NCBI GenBank assembly: GCA_003978475.1
Contig: QNZR01000244.1
Span: 1 to 16,457, forward strand
DNA length: 16,457 bases
Direction of reading: 5' to 3'
Source: Sulfurimonas sp.
GTDB taxonomy: Bacteria; Campylobacterota; Campylobacteria; Campylobacterales; Sulfurimonadaceae
In this document: positions 7,796 through 15,086 of the stretch, one piece after another
Layout of the letters: each line of letters opens with the position of its first letter
Position numbering within the stretch: position 1 is the first letter of the stretch
Program-made: the position numbers and the translations under genes
Notes under the pieces: generated by a model
What the model was told of the DNA's origin: nothing
Database searches by the model: none
The model's input: only the letters and a program-made list of their open reading frames with translations

Positions 7796-9255
7796 CGACA
7801 GACTACTTTTAAGGGTGAGGGAATACTGATGGCAAGCAGCCGCTCTTTGGCAATATGCAGGGTGCCCTTTTTTGGAGTAATATACAAAATATTCTCATGC
7901 AGCTCCAAAGAAAAATCAATGCTTTGAGGACGATGTGCCAGCAAGACATTGCATAGCGACAGCAGAAATGTCAAGCGATGAAGGGTCGTCTCTTTGGGCA
8001 GGAGCTTCTCATAGCGCTGGTAGTGGGATTTGCTGGGTCCTCTTTTATTTTGATAACGTGCCAGAGTGGCAATTAAAATGATCTCTTCATGCGTGTAGCC
8101 GTACTCTAAAGCACTTTGTATGAGATGATAACTGTGCTGATGGTAGGAATAAAAGTGAATGGAGGCACCAATTTTTGCCAGTTTGGCAGCGGTGAGCAGG
8201 TAGGGTTTGTAGGCGTGGTCAATATCTAATAATGGGTGCAGTGTATCAAAGAGTGTATGGACAAGCCGTACCATCAGTGAGGAAAATTTTTTGTCAATAC
8301 TGTAGGTATCTTGCAAGTAGGCAACCGAAGGATTGTAATTGGCCGGGAAACAGTCGTTACTGCTGCGCAAAATATCGCATAAATAGACCCCTTCGCGAAC
8401 ACCGACACCGCTGGCAACCATGGTATTGACCTTCAGATGTTTCATAATGCGAAGTAAAATGAGCACCCCGGGACGAATGACATCGTAGCGCTCGGGTTTA
8501 ATATGAAGGGCTTTAAGCTCTTTGTTGTCCACTTTTAAAATTTTCTTTCCCAGATGTTTTAGCTCTTTGGCATGAAATCGGTAGGCATGTATTTTGCTCA
8601 AAGGGTAGTGGTCGGCTTTCATAACTGCCTGGCTGAGAGCCCGAAAGGTACCGCCAAGACCAATGAGCGTATGGTTTTTTTTCAGTGGTAATGCTTGAAG
8701 GGCATGATCAATATAGCTCGTGGCGCCTTCAAGGTCACCATGGTCAAAAAAGAGCTCTTTCAGCCGAACGGTTCCCAGATTTAAAGAGTAGGTGTCGACG
8801 ACTTTTCCCGCTTCAATGCAGGCACATTCCGTTGAACCGCCGCCAATATCGACGACAACACCGCTGAGCTTTGGCAGTAGATTCGCGCAGGCAATACCAC
8901 CATAGTAGGCCTCCTGTATTCCATCAATGACCCTGATCTTAAGTCCCAGTTCATCCTTAACGCGGGAGAGAAATATTTTTTTGTTCCTGGCATCACGAAC
9001 CGCAGAAGTTGCCACACACAAGGTTTTGCGAACTTTATAAGATGCCGCAATATTTAAGAAATCACGCAGTGCATCCACAGCACGCTGTATAGCAGCATCT
9101 TGAAGGTTGGAATGATTTTGATAAGCATGTTCACTAATACGAACCCGACTTTTCTCTTCATGAAGCAGATGAAAAGCAAAGCGACTGGTCTTTTCGTAAA
9201 CGACCATACGAACCGAGTTAGAACCAATGTCAATGACAGCGGTACGTTTTGCCAC
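7792..9255 (-). CDS. Ppx/GppA exopolyphosphatase / pppGpp phosphohydrolase
   Basis: A 487-residue member of the Ppx/GppA family, which hydrolyses terminal phosphate from inorganic polyphosphate and/or converts pppGpp to ppGpp. The actin-like ATPase-fold signatures are clear: phosphate-1 motif IDIGSNSVR (8-16) and phosphate-2 motif VVDIGGGSTE (134-143), with a GLGGTFRALSQ segment at 199-209. The region around the family's Glu-rich catalytic loop reads DGIQEAYYGG (111-120), with one Glu (115) where many members have two. The C-terminal third (from ~320) is a helical HD-like domain (LAKIGASIHFYS, then HSYHLIQSA). The start is GTG at 9255, two bases after the ferredoxin stop, so the two are cotranscribed. 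In C. jejuni a Ppx gene follows fdxB and cosR in the same order, as I recall. Substrate preference cannot be read from the sequence. Confidence 0.88.
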   Translation of the reverse strand: MAKRTAVIDIGSNSVRMVVYEKTSRFAFHLLHEEKSRVRISEHAYQNHSNLQDAAIQRAVDALRDFLNIAASYKVRKTLCVATSAVRDARNKKIFLSRVKDELGLKIRVIDGIQEAYYGGIACANLLPKLSGVVVDIGGGSTECACIEAGKVVDTYSLNLGTVRLKELFFDHGDLEGATSYIDHALQALPLKKNHTLIGLGGTFRALSQAVMKADHYPLSKIHAYRFHAKELKHLGKKILKVDNKELKALHIKPERYDVIRPGVLILLRIMKHLKVNTMVASGVGVREGVYLCDILRSSNDCFPANYNPSVAYLQDTYSIDKKFSSLMVRLVHTLFDTLHPLLDIDHAYKPYLLTAAKLAKIGASIHFYSYHQHSYHLIQSALEYGYTHEEIILIATLARYQNKRGPSKSHYQRYEKLLPKETTLHRLTFLLSLCNVLLAHRPQSIDFSLELHENILYITPKKGTLHIAKERLLAISIPSPLKVVCR

Positions 9256-9257
9256 AA

Positions 9258-9518
9258 TTACTCTTGCTCTTCAGAGCGCATGAGTTGTTCATGCTTAAAC
9301 TTCAACTCCGCAATACTTTCAACATTATCACTATCCAAGACAATACAGTCGACCGGACAGACGGCAATGCATGAAGGCTCATCATAAATTCCGACACATT
9401 CGGTACAGCGATCGGGATCAATCACGTAGATCGGATCCCCCTCTTCAATGGCATCTGTCGGACACTCTTCGCGGCAGGCATCGCACGCAATACATTCATC
9501 GTTTATCATTAGTGACAT
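9258..9518 (-). CDS. fdxB: 2[4Fe-4S] ferredoxin, Allochromatium/YfhL type
   Basis: An 86-residue cytoplasmic electron carrier. The first cluster motif is C9-x2-C12-x2-C15-x3-C19-Pro. The second is C38-x2-C41-x8-C50-x3-C54-Pro. The eight-residue insertion between the second and third cysteines of the second motif and the C-terminal helical extension are diagnostic of the Allochromatium-type family, whose clusters have very low potentials. A ninth cysteine (58, in CPVDC) is also present. ATG 9518 is preceded by AAGG. It has its own candidate promoter and is followed after two bases by ppx/gppA. The symbol is by analogy with the Campylobacter gene beside cosR. Confidence 0.93.
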   Translation of the reverse strand: MSLMINDECIACDACREECPTDAIEEGDPIYVIDPDRCTECVGIYDEPSCIAVCPVDCIVLDSDNVESIAELKFKHEQLMRSEEQE

Positions 9519-9561
9519 TAAAAAACCTTATACAATGTTTCAAACTTTATTTTATGTCCGA

Positions 9562-9570
9562 TTTATAGCA
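9562..9570 (-). promoter_or_regulatory. Candidate extended -10 promoter of the ferredoxin-ppx unit
   Basis: The minus strand reads TGCTATAAA (complement of 9562-9570), an extended -10 element, in the 84-base gap between the histidine kinase stop and the ferredoxin start. Transcription would begin near 9555, giving a leader of ~37 bases. No -35 box is evident. Confidence 0.45.
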
Positions 9571-9602
9571 GAAGAAAGCTTGCATTAGTTTTAAATATTC
9601 AA

Positions 9603-10898
9603 TTATTTTGCATAAAGGTTACAGCAGAGTTTGGAGTACAGATGCAGCGAGGCGATTGTACCGTGTTGGGCGTCCTCTCTATTTTTAATGCTGATATCGG
9701 CTCCCATGGCGTCTGCCGCACTTTTGGCTAAAAAGAGTCCCAGACCCGCACCACTCTTGCTGCCTTGACGTTTAAAAGGAGCAAAGAGGTCAATACTGCT
9801 GTCAATACCGCAGCCTTCATCAATGACTTCAATCATCAAGCCGGTGTCATCGAGATAGCTTTGCAATAACACACTACCGCCTTCAGGAGTAAACTTAAGG
9901 GCATTTTGCAGAAAATTTTGAATAATTTGATTGAGAAGCTGCAGCTGCAATGTTGCCGCATACGCTCCGGGCGAGAGTGATATTTTCAGTATCTTGCCCT
10001 CATGTTCTGCCAGGAGTCGAAAATCATCGGCTTTACTTTTAATAAAAGCGATGACATCAACATCTTCAGGACTCTCAAGCTGGGCACCTTCCTGACGGCC
10101 GACGTTCAAAATGGCACTGACGAGCTGATCCATCTCATCAATCGTTACATTGGTGGCAGTGATGGCATCAATATACTCCTGGGGATTTCGTTTCTTAAGG
10201 AGCGTGACCTGATTTTTCAGCTTGATGACCGCCAGAGGGGTTTTGAGTTCATGAGCCGTTCCGATAAAGAGCTCTTTTTGATATTTGATAAAGTTTTGAA
10301 TACGGCTGATTAACCGGTTAATCGTTTCGCCAAGCGGTTCAAACTCCTCAGGAAGTTCATCAACGCGAATGGGACGAATCAGATGTTCATTCATATTGGA
10401 GAGTTTACGACTTAAGGTGCGAATGGGTGCGGTTAGCATGGTCGAGAGGGTAATGGCATAAATGACAATTAAAATAAAACCAATGGCATTAATCAAAAAG
10501 ATGGAGTTGAGTATTTTTTTAAAGAGTTTTTTAGTCGGTGAAATGTCTTTGGTAATTTGAATATAAGTATTTTCCTGAAAATTAAACGGATAAAAAAGTC
10601 GTAAATAGGTACGATTGTTTTTGGTGTGCTCTACAAAAAGCATGTTCTGGTTGGTTTGGCGCTCTACCAGCTCAATTGAGACCCCCAAAAGAACATCGGC
10701 ATCATTGCGTTTGGCATCATGAAGGGATTGATAGGTTGAAATATTTTGTGCGAGGGCAATGAGCTCCTGACGCTTTTCATCATAAATAGAGCTTTGAATA
10801 TAGAAAAAAAGGATGGAAGAAAAAATTGATAGCAGTGCCGCCGAAGCGACAATAAGCTGAATTAAAAAACGGTTTCTTATACTTCTTTGGGAAAACAA
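9603..10898 (-). CDS. Sensor histidine kinase, cognate of the adjacent HsrA/CosR-type regulator
   Basis: A 431-residue membrane kinase. It has a transmembrane helix at ~11-34, a small periplasmic sensor of ~95 residues, a second helix at ~131-154, and a HAMP linker at ~155-205. The H-box is FIGTAHELKTP with phospho-accepting His216. The ATP-binding domain has N-box QNFLQNALKFTP (327-338), G1 DEGCGI (360-365), F-box FAPF (372-375) and G2 GAGLGL (383-388). All catalytic motifs are intact. The start is uncertain: the first usable codon is TTG at 10898, inside the regulator gene (22-base overlap). No ATG occurs before the first transmembrane helix, and an AAAGAAG lies just downstream of this TTG, so an even later non-canonical start is conceivable. 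The overlap implies cotranslation with the regulator. The periplasmic ligand is unknown. Confidence 0.92.
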   Translation of the reverse strand: MFSQRSIRNRFLIQLIVASAALLSIFSSILFFYIQSSIYDEKRQELIALAQNISTYQSLHDAKRNDADVLLGVSIELVERQTNQNMLFVEHTKNNRTYLRLFYPFNFQENTYIQITKDISPTKKLFKKILNSIFLINAIGFILIVIYAITLSTMLTAPIRTLSRKLSNMNEHLIRPIRVDELPEEFEPLGETINRLISRIQNFIKYQKELFIGTAHELKTPLAVIKLKNQVTLLKKRNPQEYIDAITATNVTIDEMDQLVSAILNVGRQEGAQLESPEDVDVIAFIKSKADDFRLLAEHEGKILKISLSPGAYAATLQLQLLNQIIQNFLQNALKFTPEGGSVLLQSYLDDTGLMIEVIDEGCGIDSSIDLFAPFKRQGSKSGAGLGLFLAKSAADAMGADISIKNREDAQHGTIASLHLYSKLCCNLYAK

Positions 10899-11548
10899 AA
10901 ACGGTATCCGCGGCGACGTACAGTCTCTATGGTGGTTATGCTTAGAGGTTTATCCATTTTCTGTCGAATTTGATTGATGGCGACTTCAATAACATTGGGC
11001 GTGACCAGTTCAGGTTCTTCCCAGATGGCATCAAGAAGCTGCTCTTTGGAGACGATTTGGTCGCGATGTCGTGCCAAATGGGTCAAGACTTCAAACGGCT
11101 TGCCTTTGAGCTCAATCTCTTTTTCCTTGTAGATGATCTTCTCTTCTTCAGGATTGATGGTCAGATCTTCAATTTCAATAATATTGCTGCCGCCAAAACG
11201 CAGACGTGCTTCAATGCGGGCAATAAGGACATCAAAATCGAAAGGTTTGCGAATGTAATCATCGGCACCTGAGCGGAGTGCTTCGATTTCGCTCTCGTTG
11301 TCATCACGGGCTGAGAGCACGACAACGACGGTTTTTGGTGTTTTGGTTTTAATATCGGGAATAATGTCAACCGCGTTGCCGTCAGGGAGCATCCAGTCGG
11401 TCAATACCAGATCATAATTGCGAATATCAAGATAGTACTCACCATCTTTGAGATTCTCAACAACATCACTTTGGTAGCCGAACTCTTTAAGACCTTCAGC
11501 TAACATTTTATTTAATGTAATTTCATCTTCTATAATAAGAATACGCAT
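10877..11548 (-). CDS. hsrA: OmpR-family response regulator of the HsrA/CosR type, with canonical phospho-acceptor
   Basis: A 223-residue regulator. The receiver domain (1-~115) has the acidic pair Glu7-Asp8, phospho-acceptor Asp51 (LTDWMLPDG), Ser79 and Lys101 (RKPF), all the residues needed for phosphorylation. The C-terminal winged helix (~126-220) reads as the HsrA (HP1043)/CosR DNA-binding domain: KGKPFEVLTHLARHRDQIVS, then EEPELVTPNVIEVAINQIRQ and ETVRRRGYRF, which from memory is close to identical to H. pylori HsrA. The linker FGGSN..EI.DLTI.P.EEKIIYK and the N-terminal DGEYYLDIRNYDLV also match. HsrA and CosR are essential regulators of redox, energy and oxidative-stress genes but are atypical: HsrA lacks the Asp and no kinase is known for it. 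Here the Asp is kept and a kinase gene overlaps. ATG 11548 has TAGGAA upstream. Confidence 0.9.
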   Translation of the reverse strand: MRILIIEDEITLNKMLAEGLKEFGYQSDVVENLKDGEYYLDIRNYDLVLTDWMLPDGNAVDIIPDIKTKTPKTVVVVLSARDDNESEIEALRSGADDYIRKPFDFDVLIARIEARLRFGGSNIIEIEDLTINPEEEKIIYKEKEIELKGKPFEVLTHLARHRDQIVSKEQLLDAIWEEPELVTPNVIEVAINQIRQKMDKPLSITTIETVRRRGYRFCFPKEV

Positions 11549-11578
11549 TAACGTTCCTATAGGGTAAATTTTGGCGAA

Positions 11579-11587
11579 ATTGTAGCA
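11579..11587 (-). promoter_or_regulatory. Candidate extended -10 promoter of the hsrA-kinase operon
   Basis: The minus strand reads TGCTACAAT (complement of 11579-11587): an extended -10 with hexamer TACAAT. The start would be near 11572, a leader of ~24 bases containing the TAGGAA ribosome site. Upstream is a long A/T-tract-rich stretch, typical of Campylobacterota promoters and a likely place for autoregulatory binding. Confidence 0.5.
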
Positions 11588-11636
11588 TAGTTTTAGAAAA
11601 TTTTAAAGTATTTTTCAATTTTCTTTAAAAATTCTT

Positions 11637-11972
11637 TCAACTTCTTTTAAAAAATGCCGTGCTACTGAGCGATACGGTAGCGTTAGCAATAATATCGGGT
11701 TTGGTGATTTTTAGCTCTAAAACGGAGATATTGGGAAATGTTTGGTGCAATTGTGTTTCAAGACAGCATAATGCTTCTTCAATCAGTTTGAAGTGTCGCT
11801 CTTTTATAGTAGTTTCAATAAGTGCGATAATATCGACATAATCGATAAAGTGTGGCGGACGGTAGTCGTACTCAATGCGGCAGTCAACTATGACACGCTG
11901 TTCTCTCAGGCGCTCATGTGCCAATAGGCCAATAATAGCCTGAAAGGTCAATGCATTGACGTTAAGGGTCAT
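11637..11972 (-). CDS. folB: Dihydroneopterin aldolase-like protein (FolB)
   Basis: A 111-residue protein of the FolB family, which cleaves dihydroneopterin to hydroxymethyl-dihydropterin in folate synthesis. Family marks are the start ALTFQAIIGLLAHERLREQR (7-26), including the ER...Q.V motif, the central LIEEALCCLETQL and the near-C-terminal catalytic-region ITKPD (Lys at ~90). Length is slightly short of the typical ~120 residues but no core element is missing. Its ATG overlaps the plsY stop by four bases (ATGA at 11969-11972), so it is the coupled downstream gene of that pair. In C. jejuni a folB lies upstream of cosR, as I recall, matching the position here. Confidence 0.85.
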   Translation of the reverse strand: MTLNVNALTFQAIIGLLAHERLREQRVIVDCRIEYDYRPPHFIDYVDIIALIETTIKERHFKLIEEALCCLETQLHQTFPNISVLELKITKPDIIANATVSLSSTAFFKRS

Positions 11973-12583
11973 GCGACACGTGTCTCTTCCCCTTTAATCA
12001 GACGAATTATATTGGGAATGTGTTTATAAAAAATAATAAAAGCAATGAAAATGACCGGTGCATGAGCCATTTGCGGATGAATGATAAAGCTGGCAATGAC
12101 CAACCCGCTAAGCCCTAAAAGTGATGCCACGGAAGAGATTTTGAGTACTTTGGCACTGAGTGCCCATATTGCCAGTCCCACCAGGGTTTCCATGGGAAGC
12201 AGCAGCAAAAAAACACCCACACCCGTTGCAATGCCTTTGCCCCCTTCAAAGCCCAGATAGGGACTAAAACAGTGTCCTAACACCACCAGGACACCGATGC
12301 CCCATAAAGTGGCTTCGCTAAGACCGAAAAATTGTGCTACCAATACGACCAGAAAGCCTTTGAGTACGTCAAGCGCCAAGGTGGCAGCTCCCAGTTTTTT
12401 GGCTAATGCGGGGTCTTTCTCTTTTATGACACGCAATACATTGGTCGCTCCAATACTTTTTGAGCCGCTTTTTTGTACATTGACACCGGCAAAATATTTT
12501 GTGAGTAACAGTCCAAAAGGAATCCCGCCAATCAGATATGCGGCAATAAAAAACTGGACATTGGTATTGAATAAAAACTCCAT
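11969..12583 (-). CDS. plsY: Acyl-phosphate:glycerol-3-phosphate acyltransferase PlsY
   Basis: A 204-residue polytopic inner-membrane enzyme that transfers an acyl group from acyl-phosphate to glycerol-3-phosphate, the first step of phospholipid synthesis. The three cytoplasmic motifs are present: GSKSIGATNVLR (40-51), GHCFSPYLGFEGGKGIATG (103-121) and HIPNIIRLIKGEE (~188-199). Hydrophobic helices separate them. In motif 1 the usual 'GSGNxGATN' reads GSKSIGATN, a variant I believe is common in Campylobacterota. The ATG at 12583 has AGGA upstream. A TAGAAT about 32 bases upstream may be its promoter. folB follows with a four-base overlap. Confidence 0.95.
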   Translation of the reverse strand: MEFLFNTNVQFFIAAYLIGGIPFGLLLTKYFAGVNVQKSGSKSIGATNVLRVIKEKDPALAKKLGAATLALDVLKGFLVVLVAQFFGLSEATLWGIGVLVVLGHCFSPYLGFEGGKGIATGVGVFLLLLPMETLVGLAIWALSAKVLKISSVASLLGLSGLVIASFIIHPQMAHAPVIFIAFIIFYKHIPNIIRLIKGEETRVA

Positions 12584-12614
12584 AACAATCCTACATGTAA
12601 ATTCCGATAGCGTG

Positions 12615-12620
12615 ATTCTA
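12615..12620 (-). promoter_or_regulatory. Candidate -10 box (TAGAAT) for plsY-folB
   Basis: The minus strand carries TAGAAT in the 60-base gap between the phosphoribosyltransferase stop and plsY. A start near 12608 would give a leader of ~24 bases. There is no convincing -35, and read-through from the upstream gene is equally possible. Confidence 0.3.
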
Positions 12621-12643
12621 CTCTAAAATGTGTTACACCTTGA

Positions 12644-13087
12644 TTAAGAATTAAAATCACGTTCCCAGAAAAACGTAATCCATTGTGTGGCCTCATGGAG
12701 TGTAAAATCACTCTGGAGAGAGGCAGTAGGTTTGTAAAAAAGAGTAGCCGATTTAAACAAAATATTAGGGTGGCGTGCTGTCAGCGTCTCCAAGACTAGC
12801 TGAAGTGTTGCCCCGCTATCGACAATATCATCAACAATTAAAACCCTTTCAGAGGTGCTCAGGTCGCAATTTACATGTAAATTAAGGATGTCACGCTGAT
12901 ACGTACCGTCATAGCTTTCAGCACGGACACTTTGAATATTGCGAATATTCAGTGCATACCCAAGAGCCTGGGAGAGCATCAGTCCGCCACGTGCGATGCC
13001 GACAATGGTATCGGCATGAAAAGGGCGACACCGTTGTGCCAATTGGCGCGTGTCATTTTTAAATTCGGTATAGTTATAATGGTACAT
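12644..13087 (-). CDS. Purine-type phosphoribosyltransferase
   Basis: A 147-residue cytoplasmic type I phosphoribosyltransferase. The PRPP-binding loop VLIVDDIVDSGAT (82-94) is exact, and the upstream PPi loop is IVGIARGGL (28-36). Length and the C-terminal WITFFWERDF segment resemble the Gpt/Xpt (xanthine-guanine) salvage enzymes annotated in Campylobacterota. Which base it uses cannot be decided from sequence, and a regulatory role is also possible in this broad family. There is no Shine-Dalgarno sequence before ATG 13087, and a TATAAT ends only seven bases upstream, which suggests a leaderless mRNA. Confidence 0.87.
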   Translation of the reverse strand: MYHYNYTEFKNDTRQLAQRCRPFHADTIVGIARGGLMLSQALGYALNIRNIQSVRAESYDGTYQRDILNLHVNCDLSTSERVLIVDDIVDSGATLQLVLETLTARHPNILFKSATLFYKPTASLQSDFTLHEATQWITFFWERDFNS

Positions 13088-13094
13088 GAGCGAA

Positions 13095-13100
13095 ATTATA
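13095..13100 (-). promoter_or_regulatory. -10 box (TATAAT) giving a probable leaderless phosphoribosyltransferase mRNA
   Basis: An exact TATAAT on the minus strand ends at 13095. The ATG begins at 13087, so the expected start of transcription falls at or within one or two bases of the start codon. The absence of any purine-rich ribosome site agrees with leaderless translation. Confidence 0.5.
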
Positions 13101-13101
13101 G

Positions 13102-13107
13102 TAGAAT
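13102..13107 (+). promoter_or_regulatory. Candidate -10 box (TAGAAT) for the three-lipoprotein cluster
   Basis: TAGAAT on the plus strand, with a start near 13114, would give a leader of ~19 bases holding the AAAGG site (13122-13126). A second possibility, TATAGA at 13111-13116, would start within the ribosome site and is less likely. It sits one base from the divergent TATAAT, so the two promoters physically overlap. Confidence 0.35.
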
Positions 13108-13132
13108 TCGTATAGAAAAATAAAGGTTGTCC

Positions 13133-14098
13133 ATGTTCAAGTTGCTGCTGTATGGCATGCTATTACTCGGTTATGCCGGATGTTCCCAGCCCAAGCCACA
13201 CAGAGCGTCCTGGTATGTCACCCCGCCGCATCATACGCCAACGACGCTTTACGGTGTGGGTGAGGGAGCCGATTTTAATGCGGCAAAGACTATGGCACTT
13301 GCCCATCTGGCACACAGTTTGAGTATGACCCTGCAAAGCAGTTTTACGAAGCAGGAGTATTCCATGCGTACCAACGGAAAGGAGCAGACGCTTCAGGAGC
13401 AACGTCACCGTATCCGTACCGAGGCGACACTGCTGCATTTTCGTGACGTCTCAATTGAACAGGAACAGGTTCTTAATGGACGAATCTATCTGCTTGTCAG
13501 TGTCGAACGCGCCCGACTGTATGACGCTCAAGAAGCGGCACTGCACGAGACAATTGAGACCTATCAACAACAGTTTGAATTGCTTCAGAAGCAAAGTGGC
13601 TTAACACGGTTTGTGCTGCTCAAACATATTAATGCACAGTTGCCGGAACTCAAGCGTCAGCTTGAACTTTTAAAAATACTGGATCCGACGCGGGATGTTT
13701 CCGGGTATGACACATGGATTGAGCGCTATGGAAGGCTGTATGAAACGCAACGACATACCCTGCACCTTTCTCTTGAAGCCGATGCGGTGAGTACCGGCTT
13801 TAAAGAGGTGTTGGCCGAGCAACTTCTGGCGCTAGGCGTTCATGTGGATGCGTCGGGGCATGACGGCGTTATCAGGATAACATCGAAGCATAAACAAGAG
13901 AAGCTTTTGGGGTATTACATGCAAAAGTGTTTTGTACGTATTCGTGTGGCTGATGCCAAGGGTGCCCCTTTGGCATCACGTGAGTATGTGCTTGTCGGAA
14001 CTTCGAGCATTGATTTTTCACAATCACACCACAATTGTGTGAAACAATTGGCTTCTAAAGTTGCCTCAGAGGGCATCTTTAAAAGTTTAGGACTTTAG
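13133..14098 (+). CDS. Lpp20-like outer-membrane lipoprotein with C-terminal extension
   Basis: A 321-residue predicted lipoprotein: short signal peptide, lipobox YAGC, Cys at 17. The N-terminal mature part fits the Lpp20 domain: WYVTPP (27-32), YGVGEG (40-45) followed by an Ala-rich helix, and YLLVSVER (119-126). A helical, Gln/Glu/Leu-rich middle (~135-190) is probably coiled coil. The C-terminal ~115 residues (from ~205) are a separate mixed alpha/beta domain I do not recognise. ATG 13133 has AAAGG six bases upstream; a TTG two codons earlier is rejected because it abuts that site. First gene of a cluster of three lipoproteins; the next starts two bases after this stop. Lpp20-domain proteins include H. 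pylori Lpp20 and the flagellar FlgP; the role here is unknown. Confidence 0.82.
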   Translation: MFKLLLYGMLLLGYAGCSQPKPHRASWYVTPPHHTPTTLYGVGEGADFNAAKTMALAHLAHSLSMTLQSSFTKQEYSMRTNGKEQTLQEQRHRIRTEATLLHFRDVSIEQEQVLNGRIYLLVSVERARLYDAQEAALHETIETYQQQFELLQKQSGLTRFVLLKHINAQLPELKRQLELLKILDPTRDVSGYDTWIERYGRLYETQRHTLHLSLEADAVSTGFKEVLAEQLLALGVHVDASGHDGVIRITSKHKQEKLLGYYMQKCFVRIRVADAKGAPLASREYVLVGTSSIDFSQSHHNCVKQLASKVASEGIFKSLGL

Positions 14099-14099
14099 A

Positions 14100-15071
14100 A
14101 TGCGCAAGATATACGGGTGTTTGTTGGCGGTAATGACATTATGGATGAGTGGCTGTACGGCAACCATCGGTAATTTGCAGGAGTATGAGGCTGCCCCTAT
14201 GTCAGAGGCGGAATTTATGCCGAGTGCACAGGAGATGAACGATGTAAACACCAAAGTGCTGTTCATACGTCTGAACAATGGCGGCAGTGATACGGCACAG
14301 CGGGCCAATTTGGCACAAACACTCAATACGGCACTCATTAGTGCTCTTGCTTCAGGCGGCGGCATCGAATTGATAGATCGTGCCATGGACGTGACGTTGA
14401 GCGATGAGATTAAACTGCATGAACTTCATCGTGACACGCCTGCTGCTGAAAACAGTGTACGTCTGGCTTCGTATGCCCTCAAAGGAGAGATCAGCAGCGC
14501 GACCTTTGCCACACGGTATGTCAAGGCACGGGTCTGGTATGACAAAAAAGGCAAACTTCATCGCTCACAGCCGTATTATGTCTATACTTCACGGGTTGAG
14601 GGTATTTTGGGTATTTACGCCGTACCCTCCATGCGTCTGTTGAAAAATTTTGATTTTTACGGCAGCAGCAGTCACTCTAAAGCATCGCGATATGCGCAGC
14701 GTTTTAACGCGGCGTTGGTGCAGCAGGCAGGACGCAGTGCCATAGGGCGTGTGCGTCAGCAGCTGCAGCACTTTTTGTCACCCAAGGGATACGTACTGTA
14801 TAAGCGCATACGCGACGATGAAGCCATTTATGAAGTGAGTTTGGGTCACAACGAGGGTTTAAGTATGGGTGATGATGTCAATCTTTATAGAAAGTACCGC
14901 TTTCATAACCCCATTACTGATAAAAGCGAGATACGTGAAAAGGTCATTGCCGCCGGCAGTGTCAGTGAAAAAATTGATGCCCATAGTGCCTGGATTATAC
15001 TCCAAAGTATCGAGGCGGGTTATGAGGTGCGTCTGGGTGATGTCATTAGAAAGACATATGACAACTGGTAG
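14100..15071 (+). CDS. CsgG/TolB-N-like lipoprotein with a FlgT-C/SH3-like C-terminus
   Basis: A 323-residue predicted lipoprotein with lipobox MSGC (Cys19). Residues ~50-135 have the CsgG/LpoB-like pattern: a strand (KVLFIRLNN), a helix with repeated Asn/Ala/Leu (LAQTLNTALISALAS), a strand (IELIDR), and a strand-rich ALKGEISS. This is a nucleotide-free fold found in periplasmic secretion, LpoB and TolB-N-type proteins. The C-terminal ~80 residues look like a small beta-barrel: GHNEGLSMGDDVNLYR (249-264) and AWIILQ...RLGDVIR (297-317), as in the C-terminal domain of flagellar FlgT. It follows the preceding stop by one base, with AGGA at ~14088-14091 as ribosome site. Together with its Lpp20-like neighbours it probably forms an outer-membrane-attached complex. 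Domain assignments are by pattern only. Confidence 0.75.
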   Translation: MRKIYGCLLAVMTLWMSGCTATIGNLQEYEAAPMSEAEFMPSAQEMNDVNTKVLFIRLNNGGSDTAQRANLAQTLNTALISALASGGGIELIDRAMDVTLSDEIKLHELHRDTPAAENSVRLASYALKGEISSATFATRYVKARVWYDKKGKLHRSQPYYVYTSRVEGILGIYAVPSMRLLKNFDFYGSSSHSKASRYAQRFNAALVQQAGRSAIGRVRQQLQHFLSPKGYVLYKRIRDDEAIYEVSLGHNEGLSMGDDVNLYRKYRFHNPITDKSEIREKVIAAGSVSEKIDAHSAWIILQSIEAGYEVRLGDVIRKTYDNW

Positions 15072-15086
15072 TAAATTGATAATAAC

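Noticed and set aside
8781..9257. Two antisense-frame products on the minus strand inside ppx/gppA (89 and 67 codons)
   Set aside because: They are alternative frames of a gene with intact phosphate-binding motifs in the main frame.
9618..9660. Possible frameshift at the kinase C-terminus (Cys-rich end LCCNLYAK)
   Set aside because: All catalytic motifs precede it and the total length is normal; the tail is just variable.
13127..13132. TTG start for the first lipoprotein
   Set aside because: It immediately follows the AAAGG site with no spacer; ATG 13133 has the correct spacing.
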